Source: JAHIYU01 sp964476155
GTDB taxonomy: Bacteria > Krumholzibacteriota > Krumholzibacteriia > LZORAL124-64-63
Direction of reading: 5' to 3'
NCBI GenBank assembly: GCA_964476155.1
Contig: CAYYYS010000002.1
Span: forward strand, 77,864 to 141,863
Length of the DNA: 64,000 nt
Positions 24,740 to 33,350 of the stretch are shown here, in pieces; within the stretch, counting starts at the first letter, position 1; every line of letters starts with the position of its first letter. The position numbers and the translations under genes are program-made. Below the pieces are notes generated by a model that saw nothing but the letters and a program-made list of their open reading frames with translations, was not told the DNA's origin and did no database searches.

Positions 24740-25830
24740 CCGGTCAGGGCGGCCAAGGCGTCGTCCACATCGACCGGTTGATCCAGCACGACTGTCCCGA
24801 TTCGCGCCGGCAGGACCCAACGGACCTGGCCGGCGCGGTTCTTTTTGTCCCGGACCACCAGCCTGACGACTTCCGCGCGCGGTGGCGGTGTGGCGGTTAC
24901 GGGTAGGCCACAGGCTTCGAGCAGGGCGATCTGGCGGTCGGCGCACCGTCGGCTGCACAGCCCGCGCGCGGCGGCGATCCGCGCGGCGACGGCCATGCCC
25001 AGGGCGACCGCTTCACCGTGACCAATACTCAACAGAGGTTCCAAGGCATGGCCGAGGGTATGGCCCAGGTTCAGGACGCGGCGGGGGCCGGCTTCCAGGG
25101 GATCCGACGCCACCACGCGGGCCTTCACACTCACCGATTCCGCAATCCAGTCTACCCAGGGCAGGGCCGATGCGTTCGCAACGGGTTTGCGACGGTCGCC
25201 CGCGCCGATGCTCGCGGCCAGTCGTGAACTGCGCTGTTCGAGGCCGCGGAAGAGCACCGGAGAGCCGATGACGGCGGCCTTGACCATTTCCGCCAGGCCG
25301 TTGCGCCACTCGCGGCGGGGGAGTGTCGCCAGGAGGGCCGTATCGACGGCGATCAACTCGGCGGGGTGGAAGGTGCCGATGGGATTCTTCAAACGATCCA
25401 GGTTGATAGCCGTCTTGCCGCCCACCGCCGCGTCGACCGCCGCCAACAGGGTGGTGGGCACGGCCGCGAAGTCCACACCGCGTCCCCAGGTCGATGCCGC
25501 CAGACCGGCCATGTCCAGCAGGGTGCCGCCGCCGATGCCGATGAGCAGTCCATCACGGGGCAGGCCGGTCCGGGCCAGCCAGCGGTATGTGCGTTCCAAT
25601 TCGGCCAGGGTCTTGATCCGCTCGCCGGCCGGTCTGATCAGTCGGGGAATGTCGCCCAGGGCCCGGGTCAGGGCGACGCCGTGTCGGCGGGCGACCGCCG
25701 CGTCGACCAGCGCGATCGCAGGGCGGTTTTTACGGATCCGCTTCACGGCGGCCAGCGTATGCGCGCCGCAAAGGTAGCGACCGCGGCTCTCACCGAATTT
25801 GATCGATATTTCACGTGTTTTGCTGGCCAT
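24736..25830 (-). CDS. aroB: 3-dehydroquinate synthase
   Basis: 364 aa, the normal length. AroB makes 3-dehydroquinate from DAHP, the second step of the shikimate pathway, using NAD and a divalent metal. Visible motifs: GIGGGTLLDMAGLAASTWGRG (NAD site), VPTTLLAAVDAAVGGKTAIN, LKNPIGTFHPAELIAVD, NGLAEMVKAAVIG (metal Glu), RVLNLGHTLGHALEPL (metal His) and GHGEAVALGM (metal His). It stands alone on the minus strand, divergent from the ferredoxin oxidoreductase operon, with AGGATG before its ATG. Confidence 0.95.
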   Translation of the reverse strand: MASKTREISIKFGESRGRYLCGAHTLAAVKRIRKNRPAIALVDAAVARRHGVALTRALGDIPRLIRPAGERIKTLAELERTYRWLARTGLPRDGLLIGIGGGTLLDMAGLAASTWGRGVDFAAVPTTLLAAVDAAVGGKTAINLDRLKNPIGTFHPAELIAVDTALLATLPRREWRNGLAEMVKAAVIGSPVLFRGLEQRSSRLAASIGAGDRRKPVANASALPWVDWIAESVSVKARVVASDPLEAGPRRVLNLGHTLGHALEPLLSIGHGEAVALGMAVAARIAAARGLCSRRCADRQIALLEACGLPVTATPPPRAEVVRLVVRDKKNRAGQVRWVLPARIGTVVLDQPVDVDDALAALTG

Positions 25831-26043
25831 GGCTCATCCTGTTCAAGGGTCGTAGCGTGATCGAGAAGGCCGTATGATAACAGATCTCGTCGGCTGGACA
25901 CCATCGCGGAACACGCACGGCGGTGAGCGCCGGATATTCGTGCCGTTTTCCGATTGACCCGGGTTATTCAGGGACTAACTTTGGGGTGCGTTGGGCGCCT
26001 TTCGCGTCGCCCTCCATGACAACCGCAAGGAGTGTAGACCATC
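25831..26043. other. Divergent intergenic region between aroB and the oxidoreductase operon
   Basis: 213 bases hold the promoters of both directions, but no clear -35/-10 pair could be assigned. AAGGAG at about 26027 precedes the plus-strand ATG at 26044. The stretch TTGACCCGGGTTATTCAG (from about 25954) resembles one arm of the inverted repeat at 62534-62629 and may be a decayed half element. Confidence 0.4.
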
Positions 26044-26625
26044 ATGGCTGCGAAGATGACAGAAATCCGCTGGCACGGACGGGGAGGACAGGGCGCCAAG
26101 ACCGCCGCGATCTTCCTGGCCGAAGCGGTGATGGAGCGAGGAAAGTACAGTCAGGGCTTCCCGGAGTACGGACCTGAGCGTCGCGGCGCGCCGGTTCGCG
26201 GATATACCCGCATTTCCGACGACCCCATCCGGGTCCACTGCAGCATCGCCGAGCCCAAGTACATCATCGTACTCGACTCGTCCCTGCTCGATTCCGCCGC
26301 CGCCGGCGTGGCCGACGGCATGAGGGACGATACGATCTTCCTGATCAACACCCTCGATTCCCCGGCGAAGATCCGCGAACGCCTCGGTCTCAAGGGCGGC
26401 GAGGTCCACTGCGTGGACGCTTCACTCATCGCCCAGGATAGTTTCGGCAAGGCCATCCCGAACATGCCGATGATCGGGGCCCTGTCGAAGGTGTCCGACG
26501 TGATCGAACTCGAGGAGCTGACCGGTTGCATGACCAAGCAGCTGAAGAAGAAGTTTTCCCAGGCCGTCGTCGACGGAAACGTCACCGCCGTGGAGCGGGC
26601 CTACGAGGAGTTGGTGTCAGAATGA
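26044..26625 (+). CDS. porG: 2-oxoacid:ferredoxin oxidoreductase, gamma subunit
   Basis: 193 aa. The start of the protein is typical of the gamma subunit family: EIRWHGRGGQGAKTAAIFLAEA, then GFPEYGPERRGAPVRGYTRIS and VLDSSLL. With the next three genes it forms the four-subunit (gamma-delta-alpha-beta) enzyme that oxidatively decarboxylates pyruvate or a related 2-oxoacid to acyl-CoA and reduced ferredoxin, in the cytoplasm. The substrate (pyruvate or branched-chain 2-oxoacid) cannot be fixed from sequence. Its stop overlaps the delta-subunit start (ATGA). Confidence 0.9.
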   Translation: MAAKMTEIRWHGRGGQGAKTAAIFLAEAVMERGKYSQGFPEYGPERRGAPVRGYTRISDDPIRVHCSIAEPKYIIVLDSSLLDSAAAGVADGMRDDTIFLINTLDSPAKIRERLGLKGGEVHCVDASLIAQDSFGKAIPNMPMIGALSKVSDVIELEELTGCMTKQLKKKFSQAVVDGNVTAVERAYEELVSE

Positions 26626-26930
26626 GCATCATCCCGAACAATGAGCTGCTTGACGGCGGCATCATCAGGGATGCGGGCAGCGCCGGCGATTTCAAGACCG
26701 GTGACTGGCGCTCCGATGTCCCCCAATGGGTTGCCGAGAACTGCACGCACTGCATGTTCTGCTGGATCTACTGCCCCGACTCAGCCGTCACGCTGGATAC
26801 GTCCGGCGAGAAGACGAAGATGACGGGTTTCGCATTCGAGCATTGCAAGGGCTGCGGCATCTGCGCGCAGCATTGTCCGCCCGCGAAAAAGGGCAAGGCG
26901 GCCATAATCATGGTCCGCGACGAAAAGTAA
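26622..26930 (+). CDS. porD: 2-oxoacid:ferredoxin oxidoreductase, delta (2x[4Fe-4S]) subunit
   Basis: 102 aa from ATG at 26622, overlapping the gamma stop. Two ferredoxin-type cluster motifs are complete: CTHCMFCWIYCP and CKGCGICAQHCP, each CxxCxxCxxxC followed by Pro. It passes electrons from the catalytic subunits to ferredoxin. The longer open frame upstream lies inside the gamma gene. Confidence 0.92.
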   Translation: MSIIPNNELLDGGIIRDAGSAGDFKTGDWRSDVPQWVAENCTHCMFCWIYCPDSAVTLDTSGEKTKMTGFAFEHCKGCGICAQHCPPAKKGKAAIIMVRDEK

Positions 26931-26950
26931 GCCACGGAAAGGAGAGTTCA

Positions 26951-28138
26951 ATGAAGCAGGAATTTGTTGGGCTGACCGGGAACGAGGCCGTGGCGACCGC
27001 TTTCAAACAAGCGCGTCCCCACGTCGCCCCCGCCTTCCCGATCACGCCGCAGACAGAAATGATGCACAAGTTCGCCGACTTCGTCGCCGATGGTGAGGTC
27101 GAAACGGAAATGATGCTCGTCGAAAGCGAGCACTCCGCCATGAGTGCCGCGGTGGGCGCCGCCGCCACGGGCGCGCGGGTCTTCACCGCGACCAGCTCCG
27201 CGGGCTTCGCACTCATGTGGGAGGTCGTCTACATCGCGGCCAGCCTGCGTCTGCCCATCTGCATGCCGGTGGTCAACCGGGCGCTGTCGGGCAACATCAA
27301 CATCCACAACGACCACTCCGACGCCATGGGCGGTCGCGACGCCGGGTGGATCCACCTGTGGTGCGAGAACACCCAGGAAGCCTACGACGCCGGCCTGATG
27401 TGCTGGCGCATCGCCGAGCACACGGGTGTTCGTCTGCCGGTGATGATCAACTACGACGGCTTCATCATCAGCCACACCTCGGAGTCGCTGCACATCCTGC
27501 CCGACGAGGATGCCTGGAAGTTCATCGGTCCCAAGGACATGAGCAACAGCTACTCGTTGCTGGACGTGGAGAACCCGATCACGGTCGGCCCGCTCGACCT
27601 GCCGGACTACTACTTCGAGCACAAGGCGTCGCAGATCGCGGCGATCGACAACTCGCCCGAGCACATCAAGGCCGTGTTCGACGAGTTCAGCGCCTTGAGC
27701 GGTCGCGAGTGGGACTTCATCGAGGAATACCGCACCGACGACGCCGAGATCATCATGGTAGCGCTCGGGTCGACCGCCGGTACGGCCAAGGTCGTCATCG
27801 ACGAGTTCCGCGAGAAGGGCGTGAAGGTGGGTCTGGTCAAGATCCGCGTCTTCCGTCCCTTCCCGAACGAGCGGTTGGCCAAGGTGCTCGGCAAAGCCAA
27901 GGTCGTGGGTGTGCTGGACAAGTCGGTGACCTTCGGCGGCTTCGGCGGCCCGGTCTTCAACGAGATCCGCTCGGCCCTGTACGGCATCGCCAATCCGCCG
28001 AAGATCCACGACTGGATCTACGGTCTGGGCGGACGCGACACCGACCTGGCCCAGATCGAAAACCTGATCGAACAGCTCCAGGCCATCGCCGATGGCCAGG
28101 CAGCCGAACCCGTGAACATGATGGGCATTCGCTCTTAG
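26951..28138 (+). CDS. porA: 2-oxoacid:ferredoxin oxidoreductase, alpha subunit
   Basis: 395 aa from ATG at 26951, which follows a strong GGAAAGGAGAG ribosome binding site; the open frame upstream overlaps the delta gene. Family landmarks: FVGLTGNEAVATAFKQ, AFPITPQTEM, VESEHSAMSAAVGAAATGARVFTATSSAG and ALSGNINIHNDHSDAMGGRDAGW, then a C-terminal transketolase-like domain with ALGSTAGTAK and VGLVKIRVFRPFP. It forms the thiamine diphosphate enzyme together with the beta subunit. Confidence 0.93.
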   Translation: MKQEFVGLTGNEAVATAFKQARPHVAPAFPITPQTEMMHKFADFVADGEVETEMMLVESEHSAMSAAVGAAATGARVFTATSSAGFALMWEVVYIAASLRLPICMPVVNRALSGNINIHNDHSDAMGGRDAGWIHLWCENTQEAYDAGLMCWRIAEHTGVRLPVMINYDGFIISHTSESLHILPDEDAWKFIGPKDMSNSYSLLDVENPITVGPLDLPDYYFEHKASQIAAIDNSPEHIKAVFDEFSALSGREWDFIEEYRTDDAEIIMVALGSTAGTAKVVIDEFREKGVKVGLVKIRVFRPFPNERLAKVLGKAKVVGVLDKSVTFGGFGGPVFNEIRSALYGIANPPKIHDWIYGLGGRDTDLAQIENLIEQLQAIADGQAAEPVNMMGIRS

Positions 28139-28153
28139 AAAGGAGGTTCGACG

Positions 28154-29089
28154 ATGGCTAACATACAGACGCTTTCAAAGTGCGAAGACCTCCTGACGGG
28201 TGGGCATCGTGCGTGTGCCGGTTGCACCGGTTCCAATATCCTGCGGCAGATCATGCTGACCGCCGGCCCCGACACCGTCATGGGCGGGGCGACCGGTTGC
28301 ATGGAAGTCGTCACCACGATCTTCCCGTACACCGCCTGGAAGACTCCGTTCATCCACTCGGCGTTCGAGAACTGCGCGGCGACCATCTCCGGCGTGGAGA
28401 CCGGCTTCAAGGCCTTGAAGAAGGCCGGGATGCTGCCCGTCGAGCGCGAGAAGATGAACTTCATCGCCTTCGGCGGCGACGGCGGCACCTACGATATCGG
28501 TCTGCAGTCCCTGTCGGGCGCCATGGAGCGCGGCCACAACATGCTGTACGTCTGCTACGACAACGAGGCGTACATGAACACCGGCATCCAGCGTTCGGGT
28601 GCGACGCCCTTCGGCGCCCACACCTCGACCGCACCGGCCGGCAAGGTCAAGCAGGGGAAAGAGCAGCACCGCAAGGATCTGACCAAGATCATGGTCGCTC
28701 ACAACATTCCCTACGTGGCCACGGCGACGCCCTTCCATTGGAAGGACCTGGCCGCCAAGGTCGAGAAGGCCCTGGCCGTGGACGGTCCCGCTTTCCTGAA
28801 CATCCTGATGCCGTGTACCGTGGGTTGGGGTTTCGATCCCGCCATCGGCATGGAGCTGTGCAAGGAGGCCGTCGAGGCCAACTTCTGGCCTCTGATCGAG
28901 GTGGAGAACGGCGCCTATCGCTTTACCAAGAAGCCCAAGGCCGACCGTGCGCTCATCGAGCCCTGGCTCAAGCAGCAGGTGCGGTTCAAGCACCTGTTCA
29001 AGCCGGGCAACGAGGAACGGCTCGCGGAGATCCAGCGCTGGGTGGACGACGAGTTCGCCAAGGTGCAACAGCTCTGCGAACTCGGTTAG
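28154..29089 (+). CDS. porB: 2-oxoacid:ferredoxin oxidoreductase, beta (thiamine diphosphate) subunit
   Basis: 311 aa behind an AAAGGAGG site. The thiamine diphosphate and Mg site is visible in FGGDGGTYDIGLQSLSGAMERGHNMLYVCYDNEAYMNTG (GDG ... NxE), with N-terminal Cys residues in HRACAGCTG of the type that bind the proximal [4Fe-4S] cluster. The region TPFGAHTSTAPAG is characteristic of PorB. It is the last gene of the operon and is followed by a good terminator. Confidence 0.93.
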   Translation: MANIQTLSKCEDLLTGGHRACAGCTGSNILRQIMLTAGPDTVMGGATGCMEVVTTIFPYTAWKTPFIHSAFENCAATISGVETGFKALKKAGMLPVEREKMNFIAFGGDGGTYDIGLQSLSGAMERGHNMLYVCYDNEAYMNTGIQRSGATPFGAHTSTAPAGKVKQGKEQHRKDLTKIMVAHNIPYVATATPFHWKDLAAKVEKALAVDGPAFLNILMPCTVGWGFDPAIGMELCKEAVEANFWPLIEVENGAYRFTKKPKADRALIEPWLKQQVRFKHLFKPGNEERLAEIQRWVDDEFAKVQQLCELG

Positions 29090-29117
29090 ACCGACCCGGT
29101 TTCGACGTCGATGCAAT

Positions 29118-29147
29118 GGCCCCCGCTCAGGCGGGGGCCTTGCTTTG
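29118..29147 (+). terminator. Rho-independent terminator of the por operon
   Basis: A 9-bp GC stem (GGCCCCCGC / GCGGGGGCC) with a four-base loop is followed by TTGCTTTG, 28 bases after the porB stop codon. Confidence 0.85.
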
Positions 29148-29165
29148 TCCTGTCCACGATGGGGC

Positions 29166-29966
29166 TCAGAGTGAGATATACCATTGCCAGGCCTCGTGGC
29201 CCCAAAGGGTCACGGCCATGGCGGCGGGGGAGAGGAAAACGCCGTAGGGCAGGGCGGTTCGGCCGTCGGCGCGTTTGGTGACGACCAGGGTCAGGCCGAT
29301 AATCGTGCCCAGGAACGAACCGACCAGGAAGGTCAGCATCACGCCCTGCCAACCCAACCACGCGCCGAGCATGGCGGCCAACTTGACGTCGCCGAAGCCC
29401 AGTCCCTCCACGCCCCGCAGCTTGCGGTAGCCTTCCCGCAGCAGCCACAAGGACGCGAAGCCGCCGATCGCACCGATCAGGGCGTCGGCGCGGGTCGTGC
29501 CCAGCAGTCTGCAGCCGAGCAGGCCCAGCGCGATGCCGGGCAGGGTCATCACGTCGAGTATGAGTTGATGGTCAAGGTCGATGAAGAACACGACCAGCAG
29601 GATGAACAGCACGGCTGCGGTGACCGCGGCGGCCGCTGTGGACGGGGCGTTCAGGATCGAGATGACGGCGAGTCCGGCGCCCAGCAGTTCCACCAGGGGA
29701 TAGCGCGCGCTGATGGGCACGGCGCAGTCGTGGCATCGTCCGCGCAGCAACAGCCAGCCCAGCACGGGTATGTTGTCGCGTCGGCGGACCGGGGTGCCGC
29801 AGTTGGGACAGTGGGAGGCGGGACGGATCAGGGATTCGCCGCGGGGAAGTCGCCAAATCACCACGTTGAGAAAGCTGCCCACGCAGGCACCCAGTAACGC
29901 GACGCCGGCGAGAAGGATGTTCGCCGGCAGTCCCGTCGTGTCGATCAGCTGGGCCAGGGCATTCAA
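29166..29966 (-). CDS. pilD: Type IV prepilin peptidase / N-methyltransferase
   Basis: 266 aa from TTG at 29966, overlapping the upstream stop codon (TTGA). It cleaves the leader of type IV prepilins and methylates the new N-terminal residue, in the inner membrane. N-terminal motif VGSFLNVVIWRLPRGES, two CxxC pairs (CPNCG, CHDC) of the zinc-binding methyltransferase loop, catalytic Asp in FFIDLDHQLILD and GxGD-type Asp in GLGFGDVKLAAM are all present among about eight membrane segments. It is one of the complete genes of the pilus cluster. Confidence 0.93.
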   Translation of the reverse strand: MNALAQLIDTTGLPANILLAGVALLGACVGSFLNVVIWRLPRGESLIRPASHCPNCGTPVRRRDNIPVLGWLLLRGRCHDCAVPISARYPLVELLGAGLAVISILNAPSTAAAAVTAAVLFILLVVFFIDLDHQLILDVMTLPGIALGLLGCRLLGTTRADALIGAIGGFASLWLLREGYRKLRGVEGLGFGDVKLAAMLGAWLGWQGVMLTFLVGSFLGTIIGLTLVVTKRADGRTALPYGVFLSPAAMAVTLWGHEAWQWYISL

Positions 29967-30721
29967 CGTTTCGACACCACCTGTCGCGCCTTTTCGGGAT
30001 CCTGGAAGCGCGGCATGATCGAGGCGGCGTCGACCTGGCCGTCACGGTAGAACTCCAGCAGGGAGTCGTCGAGCAGGCACATTCCGTCGCCGCTGCTGCT
30101 GGAGATCACGTTGTTGATCATGTGGACCTTGCCCTCGCGGATCTGGTTGGCCACGGGACTGGTCACGAAGAGGATCTCCCGGGCCGCGACGCGACCCGTG
30201 TCGCTGAGATGGGGCAGCAACACCTGTGAGATCACGCACTTGAGAGTCAGCGCCACGCGGTCACGCATCTCGCCCACGAAGATTTCGGCGGTTTCACCGT
30301 TGATGGTGACAACCTTGGAGTTGCTCAACAGATTGGCGTGACCGTCGGAGATCAGCGCGTCAATGGCCAGGTTGAAGGTGGCGTACTGGCGATAGAGGCC
30401 CGTCACTTCGGTCAAGCGCGTGTAGTCGACTTCCTCGGCAAAACTGCCCGCTGTGCCTGGGCCGTTATCCCCTCCACGATGTTTGTCGACCACTTGGCGA
30501 GCTTTTCCCAGTCGATTCCGATCTCTTTGAGTGCGGTCGTATTGATCTCGATCAGGCGAATCATGTTGAAAGCGCGCCACCTTCACTTCCGAGGATGTCG
30601 TAGAGACGACAGCCGCACTGCTGATCAGGACCACGAAGGCGAAGACGGTGACGACAAGCAGGACGTACCCGCCCTGACCATCGTGTCGTCGCGTCTCTGT
30701 GTTTCGTCCGTATGCAGTCAT
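29963..30721 (-). pseudogene. Composite remnant: PilX N-terminus, secretin core and PilT C-terminus in one reading frame
   Basis: One 252-aa frame is made of pieces of at least three pilus genes. Residues about 1-50 (GGYVLLVVTVFAFVVLISSA) are a PilX-type N-terminus. Residues about 90-150 (FNLAIDALISDGHANLLSNSKVVTINGETAEIFVGE) are secretin core (PilQ/GspD). Residues about 151-252 (RVALTLKCVISQVLLPHL, GRVAAREILFVTSPVANQIREGK, DDSLLEFYRDGQVD) are the C-terminus of the retraction ATPase PilT, without its Walker A. Between PilX and secretin, about 30450-30575 in another frame reads MIRLIEINTTALKEIGIDWEK, also secretin-like. At least three junctions therefore occur within 760 bases. No piece can give a working protein. 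Real deletions or an assembly fault are both possible. Confidence 0.75.
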
Positions 30722-30723
30722 AG

Positions 30724-31209
30724 CTAGTACTTCAGGGTTCGATTCCTTATCGCAACCGTATTCAGCTCATTCAACACGACCCCTTCGGGTGATGTGAGCT
30801 CGAGATCGAGTGTTACGTTCGTGGTGTCCGTATTGGTGGTCACTGTGAAACGGGTGCAGTTCATTTCCGCCATGGCTACGCCATCCTGCTGCAGGCGGGG
30901 CCCATCGTTATTCGTGACCAGCTGGTACGTATGGGTCACCGATCCCGAGAGGTCACGAAGCCGGAAGGCGTTGGCGCCGATGATCTCGATGCTGTTGGCT
31001 CCCCTGATGGCGCGAGCCATCTGAGCCATGATCACTGTGGTGTGTCCCTGCATCGAAGCCCGGTTCTGGCTGCGTTTCATGGCCTTCTGGTTGGCGAGTA
31101 CGATGTTGCCAAGCGCGAAAAGCACAATGCTGGAGGCCACGATAGCAACCATCAGCTCGATAAGAGTCACGCCACGTTGGCCACGTTTCAATTTGCGGTT
31201 TGCGACCAT
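30724..31209 (-). CDS. PilW-like type IV pseudopilin
   Basis: 161 aa. It has a class III prepilin signal RGVTLIELMVAIVASSIVLFALGNIV, with cleavage after Gly and Glu at +5, then a polar body with a beta-rich C-terminus typical of minor pseudopilins. AAGGAG precedes its ATG. It lies between the remnants of pilV and pilX, the usual position of pilW. At 161 aa it is shorter than many PilW proteins, so internal loss cannot be excluded. Confidence 0.75.
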   Translation of the reverse strand: MVANRKLKRGQRGVTLIELMVAIVASSIVLFALGNIVLANQKAMKRSQNRASMQGHTTVIMAQMARAIRGANSIEIIGANAFRLRDLSGSVTHTYQLVTNNDGPRLQQDGVAMAEMNCTRFTVTTNTDTTNVTLDLELTSPEGVVLNELNTVAIRNRTLKY

Positions 31210-31340
31210 GGCAGACTCCTTGCGATGATGGTCGAGCAGTTCAGTGAGCGGGCTGTGTTGCCCTGCTCCATCACCTCGATCAAAGTGAATCCGGCACCAA
31301 GGCGCTTCAGACGTTGCATGTGGCTTCGCGTTCTATTCAT
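31188..31340 (-). pseudogene. PilV-type pseudopilin reduced to its signal segment
   Basis: A 50-aa frame begins MNRTRSHMQRLKRLGAGFTLIEVM, a perfect prepilin cleavage and methylation motif, and then changes abruptly to non-pilin sequence. The hydrophobic helix and body are missing. A different frame after the break ends in a TGA just before the pilW ribosome binding site, which may be the original 3' end. It looks like an internal deletion joining the first 24 codons to the tail. Confidence 0.7.
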
Positions 31341-31364
31341 GTCGCTGTCTCCCTCAACGGGCAT

Positions 31365-31395
31365 ATGGGGGCCGGCCGACGGGCCGGCCCCCCAT
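31365..31395. terminator. Hairpin after pilA
   Basis: ATGGGGGCCGGCC and GGCCGGCCCCCCAT pair over 13 bp with one extra C, around a four-base loop, 17 bases beyond the pilA stop codon on the minus strand. It is likely a terminator or an RNA-stabilising element that sets pilin mRNA apart from the minor pilin genes. Confidence 0.6.
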
Positions 31396-31411
31396 GTGTA
31401 CTGCTCGCCCG

Positions 31412-31846
31412 TTACAGTCCTGCCACTACGGGCGGGTTGCCGTTGCGGTTGATGTTCGGCACCGTGATGGTCACGGTCACGCCGGCCATCCGACGCTCCG
31501 AGCGACCCGTCGCCCGGATGGTCAACGCACTGCTGTTGGCATTACCGCCACCCCCGCCGGTAATGGCGTAGGTGAACAGGTCCGTCATTGTCAGGTCGAC
31601 GATACCAACGGCACCTGAGGGCCAGATGGGGTTGCCGGCCGTGTTCGGATTCTCGATGGCCCAGGCCTTGGCTGCCGTGACGACCTCGCCGATCTTGCCG
31701 CTGGCCTCGGCCACCCTCGCGTTCTTGACGTACTTGCTGTACATCGGGACCGCGACGGCGGCCAGGACACCGACGATCACAACGACGACCATCAGCTCGA
31801 CCATGGTGAAGCCCTTCTGATTGGGCTGCTTGCGGAAGCGGTTCAT
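31412..31846 (-). CDS. pilA: Major type IV pilin
   Basis: 144 aa with AAGGAGG eight bases before the ATG. The prepilin signal KGFTMVELMVVVVIVGVLAAVAVPMYSKYVKNARVAEA gives cleavage after Gly and Glu at +5. The rest is a short globular head (about 80 residues) with a Gly/Asn-rich loop, without the usual C-terminal disulphide Cys pair. The pilin is intact although genes around it for assembly and retraction are broken. Confidence 0.88.
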   Translation of the reverse strand: MNRFRKQPNQKGFTMVELMVVVVIVGVLAAVAVPMYSKYVKNARVAEASGKIGEVVTAAKAWAIENPNTAGNPIWPSGAVGIVDLTMTDLFTYAITGGGGGNANSSALTIRATGRSERRMAGVTVTITVPNINRNGNPPVVAGL

Positions 31847-31874
31847 CCTTGTCCTCCTTATGCATAATTGCAGT

Positions 31875-32417
31875 TCATTCCCCCGGACGAAAATTCACCA
31901 GTGGGCGCCCGTCCGGGCACTTCGCGACCCTGACCATGCCCGAGAACACGGCTCGGGGCGGGGTCAGTGCGTCGTAGAGCAGACCGTCCACCCGATAGCG
32001 GGTGACCAGTCCCTTTTCCTGGGGCTCGATGTGGATGTCGGTGGCGCGTTCCTTCAGGGCGTTGCGCTGGAGCTGGTCGGTGGCGACGAAATCCAGGGGA
32101 TCGGCCATGGCGACGGTAAAGAAGGTCTCATCGAGAGTGATGGGCAGTAAATCGTGTTGATCGGCGAATTCCAGGGGGATCAGACCGAGGGCTTCGGTCT
32201 GGACTTCATCCTGGTTGGGATCGAAGAGACGCACGCCGAACTGGTGGCCGAGCGCGCCCAGCAGGTCCTGGTCTGTAATCAGCTCATGATGGATCAGTAT
32301 TTCACCCAGACGCTCGCGAGTTTGCTTCTGCTCGTTGAGGGCATCGTCCAACTGGAGTTGGGTGATCAAGCCTTGGCTGATCAGGTATTCTCCGAGTCCC
32401 GGGGCCCTGGTCTCCAT
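31875..32417 (-). pseudogene. Truncated PilB/GspE-type assembly ATPase
   Basis: 180 aa against about 560 for a full protein. The N-terminal MshEN domain is whole (GLGEYLISQGLITQLQLDDALNEQ, FGVRLFDPNQDEV, FFTVAMADPLDFVATDQLQR). It then jumps to NALKERATDIHIEPQEKGLVTRYRVDGLLYDALTPPRAVFSGM, skipping the usual linker of some 60 residues, and ends after an unrelated stretch (RVAKCPDGRPLVNFRPGE). Walker A, Asp box, Walker B and the Cys-rich zinc motif are all missing, so it cannot hydrolyse ATP. Two clean internal junctions are implied. The ATG has CAGGAG before it. Confidence 0.78.
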
Positions 32418-32657
32418 TGATGGTCTCCTGTAGTGCTATTGATGCCAATCGGATACGCACAAGTCCAATGCTGTGGTTGGCCTCGTCCGCCCTCATGGAG
32501 CAATGTGTGTGCCAGCACGGCGGAAAATTATCAGGGGAGAGTTCGGGCTGGGAGGGGGTGACGGCGAACCGCGGTTGGCGGGATTCGTGCGATGGTGTAG
32601 GATCAAGGTTCGCTGCGATCCCCGAAGCCGTTGCCTGACCAGGAGACCAGAACGGAT
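32418..32657. other. Divergent intergenic region
   Basis: 240 bases between the pilB remnant (minus) and the P-loop protein gene (plus). Ribosome binding sites are visible at both ends (CAGGAG for pilB, AGGAG at 32641). No promoter, repeat or RNA could be assigned with confidence. Confidence 0.4.
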
Positions 32658-33236
32658 ATGAAGATAGCCTTCATCGGCACCCACGGCGTGGGCAAGACCA
32701 CGCTGTGTTTCGAACTGGCCGCCTGCTTGAAACGACTCGACGTGGCGGTTGACGTGGTCAAGGAAGTGGCCCGCGACTGCCCCTTGCCCATCAATCGCGA
32801 GACCACCTGTGGCGCCCAGGAATGGATCCTCCACACCCAGGTCGCCAAGGAGATCGCCACCGGTCACGGCTACGACACGATCGTGTGCGATCGGGCGGTC
32901 CTGGACAACTACGCCTACATGGTTCACGCCGTGGGTCGACGTCCCGCCCTGGAAACCTTCATCGCATCCTGGATGCGGACCTATACCATGCTGGTCCACG
33001 TCCCTATCGTCACCGCACCCACCTTCGACGGCACGCGTGACACGTCGGTCGTTTTTCAGCACAAGATCGACGAGATCCTCTGCGAACTGATGGACGAGAT
33101 GGGCATATCGCGCGTGGACCTGGATCCGGGCCACCGCGACAGCTGGATTCCCGCCGTGCTCGAAGCAGCCGGTTTGCCCACCCATTCGCCGCAACTGGAC
33201 ATGTTCAATGGTCTAGGCCAACTGAATTCACCCTGA
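32658..33236 (+). CDS. P-loop AAA_28/nucleotide kinase-like protein
   Basis: 192 aa from ATG at 32658. Walker A is GTHGVGKTTLC right after the first strand, followed by VKEVARDCPLPINRETT and, in the position of Walker B, IVCDRAVLDNYAYM, as in the deoxynucleoside and NadR-type kinases grouped as AAA_28. The last third is short and has no DNA-binding domain. It is probably a small-molecule or nucleoside kinase; the substrate is not evident. It stands alone, between the pilus cluster and a histidine kinase. Confidence 0.7.
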   Translation: MKIAFIGTHGVGKTTLCFELAACLKRLDVAVDVVKEVARDCPLPINRETTCGAQEWILHTQVAKEIATGHGYDTIVCDRAVLDNYAYMVHAVGRRPALETFIASWMRTYTMLVHVPIVTAPTFDGTRDTSVVFQHKIDEILCELMDEMGISRVDLDPGHRDSWIPAVLEAAGLPTHSPQLDMFNGLGQLNSP

Positions 33237-33350
33237 TTCCTCCCTATTCAGGGGTCAAGAAATCCCGCTCGCAGCCGATCCCTATATGAACAAGTGAATC
33301 ATACGCCGCGTCGTACGCGGTTGCGCCGGAAACCGTTTCATGGTGGTGAG

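Noticed and set aside
29963..30721. A genuine single gene for a novel pilus protein
   Set aside because: The parts match PilX, secretin and PilT over short blocks with abrupt changes, and part of the secretin match lies in another frame, so a composite remnant is more likely.
31365..31395. CRISPR-like or small-RNA repeat
   Set aside because: It is a single GC-rich hairpin without repetition; best explained as a terminator-type structure after pilA.
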